Assembly (NCBI GenBank): GCA_951812615.1
Contig: CATOSU010000004.1
Span: forward strand, 124,001-188,000
Source of the DNA: an uncultured Paracoccaceae bacterium
GTDB lineage: Bacteria > Pseudomonadota > Alphaproteobacteria > Rhodobacterales > Rhodobacteraceae
Direction of reading: 5' to 3'
DNA: 64,000 nt
The position numbers and the translations under genes were made by a program. Shown here piece after piece: positions 61,190 to 64,000 of this stretch. The notes under the pieces are model-generated. The model had not been told where the DNA came from, made no database searches, and was given only the letters and a program-made list of their open reading frames with translations. Position 1 is the first letter of the stretch. Each line of letters begins with the position of its first letter.

Positions 61190-61381
61190 CTAGAACCGGG
61201 CGCTGTCGAAATAGGCGCGGGTGTGCGCCGTGTCCTGCATCGTTTCGGACGACAGGTCAGGTTCCGCGGTCTCGGTCGCGGTGGTGCCGGTGGCAACCGC
61301 AACCGCCGCAATCGGCGCCGTGGTCCCGGCCAGTTTCAGAAAAGCGCGACGGCTTGTGCCTTCGTCGGTTTTCTTGGTCAT
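61190..61381 (-). CDS. Formate dehydrogenase region Tat-target small protein
   Basis: Protein of 63 residues with a twin-arginine signal (TSRRAFLKLAGTTAP, about 9-23) and a short, acidic, Tyr/Phe-ending tail (AHTRAYFDSARF). It matches the small 'formate dehydrogenase region TAT target' proteins that precede alpha-subunit genes. AGGAGGGA upstream of the ATG at 61381 is strong. Likely exported to the periplasm and needed for assembly or as a small subunit; the exact role is not established. Confidence 0.85.
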   Translation of the reverse strand: MTKKTDEGTSRRAFLKLAGTTAPIAAVAVATGTTATETAEPDLSSETMQDTAHTRAYFDSARF

Positions 61382-61453
61382 GAGATCCCTCCTTTGGTTC
61401 GGTCTCTCGGTTCTGACGGTTTCCCGCCGGTGATGCGGATCGCTCCGCGGTGA

Positions 61454-61475
61454 TCCGGCACCTCCCGGTGCCGGA
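61454..61475 (-). terminator. Stem-loop between TorD-like and Tat-target genes
   Basis: Nine-base arms (61454-61462 and 61467-61475) with a four-base loop form a perfect hairpin, 10 bases after the TorD-like stop and inside the formate dehydrogenase gene cluster. No U-tract follows. It may separate the accessory genes from the structural genes. Confidence 0.5.
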
Positions 61476-61485
61476 ATTCGGGTAT

Positions 61486-62094
61486 TCAGTCGCCGCTCAT
61501 ACGGAAGGCTTCCACTTCGATCTCCATGAACACACGCCCGGCCTGTCCGATCGCGGCATAGAGAACCGAGTTTTTGGCGGCTTCGAGATCGGCATAGAAA
61601 TGCCGCGCCCAGGGCGCGATATGCCGGTTGAAAAACGTCTTTTGGTCCTCCAGCGACGCGGGCGTGCCGAACCGCCCGGCAATCAGAGCGCCCATCATCT
61701 CCATCAGCGAGGCGATGTTGTCTTCGGGCTCATAGACATTCTCGGCCTGGGTCAGCCCGCGCACGGCCATGTCCTGACGCAGCGTTGCCAGCGGCTTTTC
61801 ATTAAGAAAACCGGTCAGGTAATAGCTGGCATAAGGCAGCAATTCACCGCGCCCCAACCCGATAAAGAGCTTGTTGAATTCACGTTCGGCACTTTCGGAT
61901 TTGGTGAGCCCGGCCACCTTGGCCAACGCGGATATGCTCTGGCCCAGCGGAGTGTCGTCGCCGGACAGCTGCGCTGTCTGATCCAGCAGCATCTGGTCCG
62001 GCGGCCCGGCCAGCATCGTGCCAAGGTAGTTATACAGATCGGCGCGAAGGCGATCTTCTTCGGCTACCTGAATGTTCTCCGCTGTTGCGTTCAT
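61486..62094 (-). CDS. TorD-family molecular chaperone for formate dehydrogenase
   Basis: All-helical chaperone of 202 residues of the TorD/DmsD family that binds Tat-targeted molybdoenzymes before export. RLRADLYNYLGTMLAGPPDQ near the start, EFNKLFIGLGRGELLPYASYYLTG (two runs around 75-98) and PEDNIASLMEMMGALIAG near residue 125 match the family's conserved helices. AAGGAAGAC precedes the ATG at 62094; an ATG at 62112, overlapping the DUF3306 stop, would add six residues. It probably proofreads the alpha subunit encoded downstream. Confidence 0.88.
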   Translation of the reverse strand: MNATAENIQVAEEDRLRADLYNYLGTMLAGPPDQMLLDQTAQLSGDDTPLGQSISALAKVAGLTKSESAEREFNKLFIGLGRGELLPYASYYLTGFLNEKPLATLRQDMAVRGLTQAENVYEPEDNIASLMEMMGALIAGRFGTPASLEDQKTFFNRHIAPWARHFYADLEAAKNSVLYAAIGQAGRVFMEIEVEAFRMSGD

Positions 62095-62108
62095 CCCGTC
62101 TTCCTTGT

Positions 62109-62726
62109 TCATGTCTCTGCCGCCGCCGGTTCGAAGCTGAACCGCATCCGCCGTGGCGGCAGGGGAACCTCGTCATATTCAATGTCGGTTTCGGCCGCTG
62201 CCGTTGTGTCCGGACCGGTCACCGGCGCCGCTGCCTCGGGGGCCTCCGGCCCGGCCGGTTCCTCGGTCTCCGAAAGCTGAGCGGGGGCCTCTTCCGCCCC
62301 GTCATCCGGCGCGTCCATTTCTTCGGCCTGACGCGCCAGTTCCTCGACATGGGCGGTCATGCCCTTGCCGACCTGATAGGCGGTCTGCAGCTTTTCGAGC
62401 ACACAGGCCGCGTCGGTGAAATCCTCGCCGTAATCGACCAGGCCGTCGACATTGGCCAGAACCGGGTTCGAGATCCACAGCCGCCGCAGGGCACGGGTAC
62501 GGATCCGTGCGGGAACGGTTTCGCGGAGAAACGCCTTGAAATCGTCACCCTCGCTCAGCGTATCGGGATCCGGCAGGCCAAGCTCGGCCAGTATTTCGTC
62601 ATCGGGGCGCCCGGCCTGTTCGGCTTCGCGCAGCTCGGCCTCCTGCGCCTCCTGCACCAGCAGATCCTTGCGGGCCTCTTCCTCGACCGCGGCCTTGCGG
62701 CGGGACCAGAAGTTTTCCCGGCTCAT
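62109..62726 (-). CDS. DUF3306 protein
   Basis: Protein of 205 residues. The conserved part is the first half (NFWSRRKAAVEEE at the start; DDFKAFLRETVPARIRTRALRRLW and NVDGLVDYGEDFTDAA, about 60-105). The second half is acidic and low-complexity (Ala/Glu/Pro rich) and ends with PLPPRRMRFSFEPA. DUF3306 genes are found beside DUF3305 in formate dehydrogenase loci, so an assembly role is inferred. Its stop overlaps the TorD-like gene region and its start overlaps the DUF3305 stop, so the three are translationally coupled. Confidence 0.87.
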   Translation of the reverse strand: MSRENFWSRRKAAVEEEARKDLLVQEAQEAELREAEQAGRPDDEILAELGLPDPDTLSEGDDFKAFLRETVPARIRTRALRRLWISNPVLANVDGLVDYGEDFTDAACVLEKLQTAYQVGKGMTAHVEELARQAEEMDAPDDGAEEAPAQLSETEEPAGPEAPEAAAPVTGPDTTAAAETDIEYDEVPLPPRRMRFSFEPAAAET

Positions 62727-63262
62727 TGCAGGCGCTCCTTCTTGGCCGCAACCGGTGAACGGTACACATCCGCCATCTGGGTAATCCGCGCATCGCCGAT
62801 GCCGTCCTCGACGACGGTGACATCCTTGCGGTCGCGGCGGCGCTTCTTGAATTCTTCCTCGCGGTGATGGGTCTGAACAAAGTCTCGCACCCAGGCAATC
62901 AGCCCCGGCGGCATGGTGACCTTCTCGACGATGTCATCGCCGGTGTCGGCATAGTCCTGCGCCTCGTAAGGTGACGCAGTGGCCAGATCGACGCTCAGCG
63001 GGCGCGCATCGTCTCCGGTTTCGCGCAGAATGACATAGATGCAGGGCACCTGCGCGCTCAGCCCGTGCAGGTAGGCTTCGGTCTCGGCGCCGTGCAGTTC
63101 CAGCGGCAGGGTGGCTGCGTGAAACTCGGTCATCCCGTTTTCTTCGCGCAGCACCAGCCAGTCCGCGTCCGAGGCCCCAGGCAGCACTGCGACAGCCTTC
63201 CACGCCCACTTTGCCCACCGGGTTGCACCCGGTGTGCGACGAATGACGATCCCCAGCGGCAT
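62723..63262 (-). CDS. DUF3305 protein
   Basis: Protein of about 179 residues with the family start MPLGIVIRRTPGATRWAKWA and the segments VAVLPGASDADWLVL and YLHGLSAQVPCIYVILRE (about 75-92), followed by a charged C-terminal region (EEEFKKRRRDRKD). I chose the ATG at 63262 (GAGG upstream) because the family begins there; the frame is open to 63334. It is the first gene of the ten-gene minus formate dehydrogenase cluster. Its function is unknown; co-occurrence with DUF3306 and TorD points to maturation of the enzyme. Confidence 0.85.
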   Translation of the reverse strand: MPLGIVIRRTPGATRWAKWAWKAVAVLPGASDADWLVLREENGMTEFHAATLPLELHGAETEAYLHGLSAQVPCIYVILRETGDDARPLSVDLATASPYEAQDYADTGDDIVEKVTMPPGLIAWVRDFVQTHHREEEFKKRRRDRKDVTVVEDGIGDARITQMADVYRSPVAAKKERLQ

Positions 63263-63632
63263 CGCCTCGTACCTCTTCGGATTGTGGAACACGCCTCCCA
63301 GCACTCCCTTTTCTTTCCAACAGAGTGCAACCATCTCCCCCTGTTCTCAAAGCACCTAAATCGGGTTTTTCCTTATTTTCCCGGCTTCTGGTCATTTTGG
63401 GCAGGTGGGTGGGGCGTCCCGGGGGCGGGTGGACGAATTGTCTAATCTGACTGAAACTGTGGGTCTTTCAGGGGCGGTGCCCGCAGAGCGAATCAATCGC
63501 CGCGAATCGCTTGCCGGCGTCCGAGTCGTGCAGTCGCAAACCGGTTTACTGGACGGTGGAATCATGCCTATCTGAGTCGGCACCAAGCGCCGGAGAAGCG
63601 TCGTTTCGTGCTGAAACACAGGGGAGACAATC
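63263..63632. other. Divergent intergenic region of the formate dehydrogenase cluster
   Basis: About 370 bases separate the minus operon from the + strand gene at 63633. They should hold both promoters. I could not identify convincing -35/-10 boxes, an operator or an RNA gene; part may code if the DUF3305 start is further upstream. Confidence 0.5.
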
Positions 63633-64000
63633 ATGTCTAACAAGTTGATTATATGTGATTGTTCCGGGTCGATGCAGATTGACCGCGAGGCCCTTGAAAC
63701 CGCGACCGGTCAGACCTGTTCGCGGCTGCACTCGGCGCTCTGCACCACCGAATCCGAGGCCGCCGCCAAGGAGATCGCGACCGGAGAGGTAACGATTTGC
63801 TGCGGTCAGGAGACGGCGTTTTTCGAGGCCCTGGCGGCCGAATTCGAAGCCCCAGCGCCCGGCTTTCTGGACCTGCGCGACAGGGCAGGTTGGAGCGCTG
63901 ACACAGCTTCAAAACTGCCCAAAATGGCCGCGCTTGTCGCCGGCGCCGCGCTGCCGGCGCCTGAAATCAAGCTGTTCGACATCGCGTCCGAGGGCATGTG
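63633..64000 (+). CDS. 4Fe-4S-binding protein of the formate dehydrogenase locus, 3' end cut off
   Basis: The reading frame starts at an ATG behind GGGGAGA and runs open to the window end, giving about 122 residues. The N-terminus LIICDCSGSMQIDREALETA and the following TCSRLHSALCTTE and EVTICCGQETAFFEALA contain several cysteines. This N-terminal pattern is seen in ferredoxin-like proteins encoded beside FDH3 operons in related bacteria, where clusters of iron-sulfur cysteines lie further on. That part is outside the window, so the call is partial. It is divergent from the DUF3305 gene. Confidence 0.6.
   Translation, partial: MSNKLIICDCSGSMQIDREALETATGQTCSRLHSALCTTESEAAAKEIATGEVTICCGQETAFFEALAAEFEAPAPGFLDLRDRAGWSADTASKLPKMAALVAGAALPAPEIKLFDIASEGM

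Noticed and set aside
58346-61453. Open frame of over 1,000 codons on the + strand opposite the formate dehydrogenase alpha gene
   Set aside because: It is antisense to a gene with complete motifs, shows no recognisable domain, and long antisense frames are expected in GC-rich DNA with strong third-position bias.
1-64000. CRISPR arrays, insertion sequences, integrase or phage genes, tRNA or rRNA genes
   Set aside because: None was recognised on reading both strands; no regularly spaced repeats, transposase-like proteins or tRNA-like segments stood out.

Overview
The window looks like a chromosomal segment of a GC-rich alphaproteobacterium, most likely a marine Rhodobacteraceae (Roseobacter-type) bacterium. 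The grounds are the density of TRAP and tripartite tricarboxylate (TTT) transporters, paired dimethylglycine-dehydrogenase-like FAD/GcvT proteins beside a non-pyrrolysine MttB homologue, and an FDH3-type formate dehydrogenase locus with DUF3305/DUF3306 and TorD genes. No tRNA, rRNA, insertion sequence, phage gene or CRISPR array was seen.

Region A (about 1-2600): an OsmC-family protein, an AEC-family permease and an overlapping LysR regulator. Region B (about 2600-30000) is the most interesting part. It is a 27-kb catabolic island made of a + strand operon carrying two complete TTT systems around a Gfo/Idh/MocA oxidoreductase and a DctP-fold protein with no signal peptide; a divergent Ldh-family dehydrogenase and cupin pair; a GntR/FCD regulator with three NAD(P)-dependent oxidoreductases; an eight-gene minus operon (zinc-type dehydrogenase, DapA-like lyase, TRAP transporter, DUF1330, quinone oxidoreductase, SLC13 permease); and a divergent + operon (GST, cytochrome b561, D-2-hydroxyacid dehydrogenase, LVIVD protein, sulfurtransferase). 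The palindrome TGGT-N2-ACCA, the kind of site bound by GntR/FadR-type regulators, occurs in front of four of these units, including over the start of the GntR gene. This suggests one local regulon for an unidentified organic acid, possibly aromatic or a hydroxyacid.

Region C (30168-36480): a MarR regulator, a second TRAP transporter and, convergently, a flavin monooxygenase resembling 3-hydroxybenzoate 4-monooxygenase; together they look like uptake and hydroxylation of a hydroxybenzoate-like compound. Region D (36481-51381): a betaine/TMAO-type ABC transporter, an SDR, a sulfotransferase-like protein, a class III aminotransferase, an MttB-family methyltransferase, a LysR regulator and two FAD/GcvT demethylases, read as uptake and stepwise N-demethylation of a quaternary amine. 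Region E (51549-64000): a histidine kinase broken by an in-frame stop, a convergent NtrC-like regulator that lacks the GAFTGA loop, a 42-residue membrane protein, a WD40-cytochrome c fusion and a complete periplasmic formate dehydrogenase operon with maturation genes. The methyl groups removed in region D could, through tetrahydrofolate, end up as formate oxidised in region E.

A recurring layout is a stable stem-loop directly after each exported solute-binding-protein gene (five of five), as expected where the binding protein must outnumber its membrane partners.
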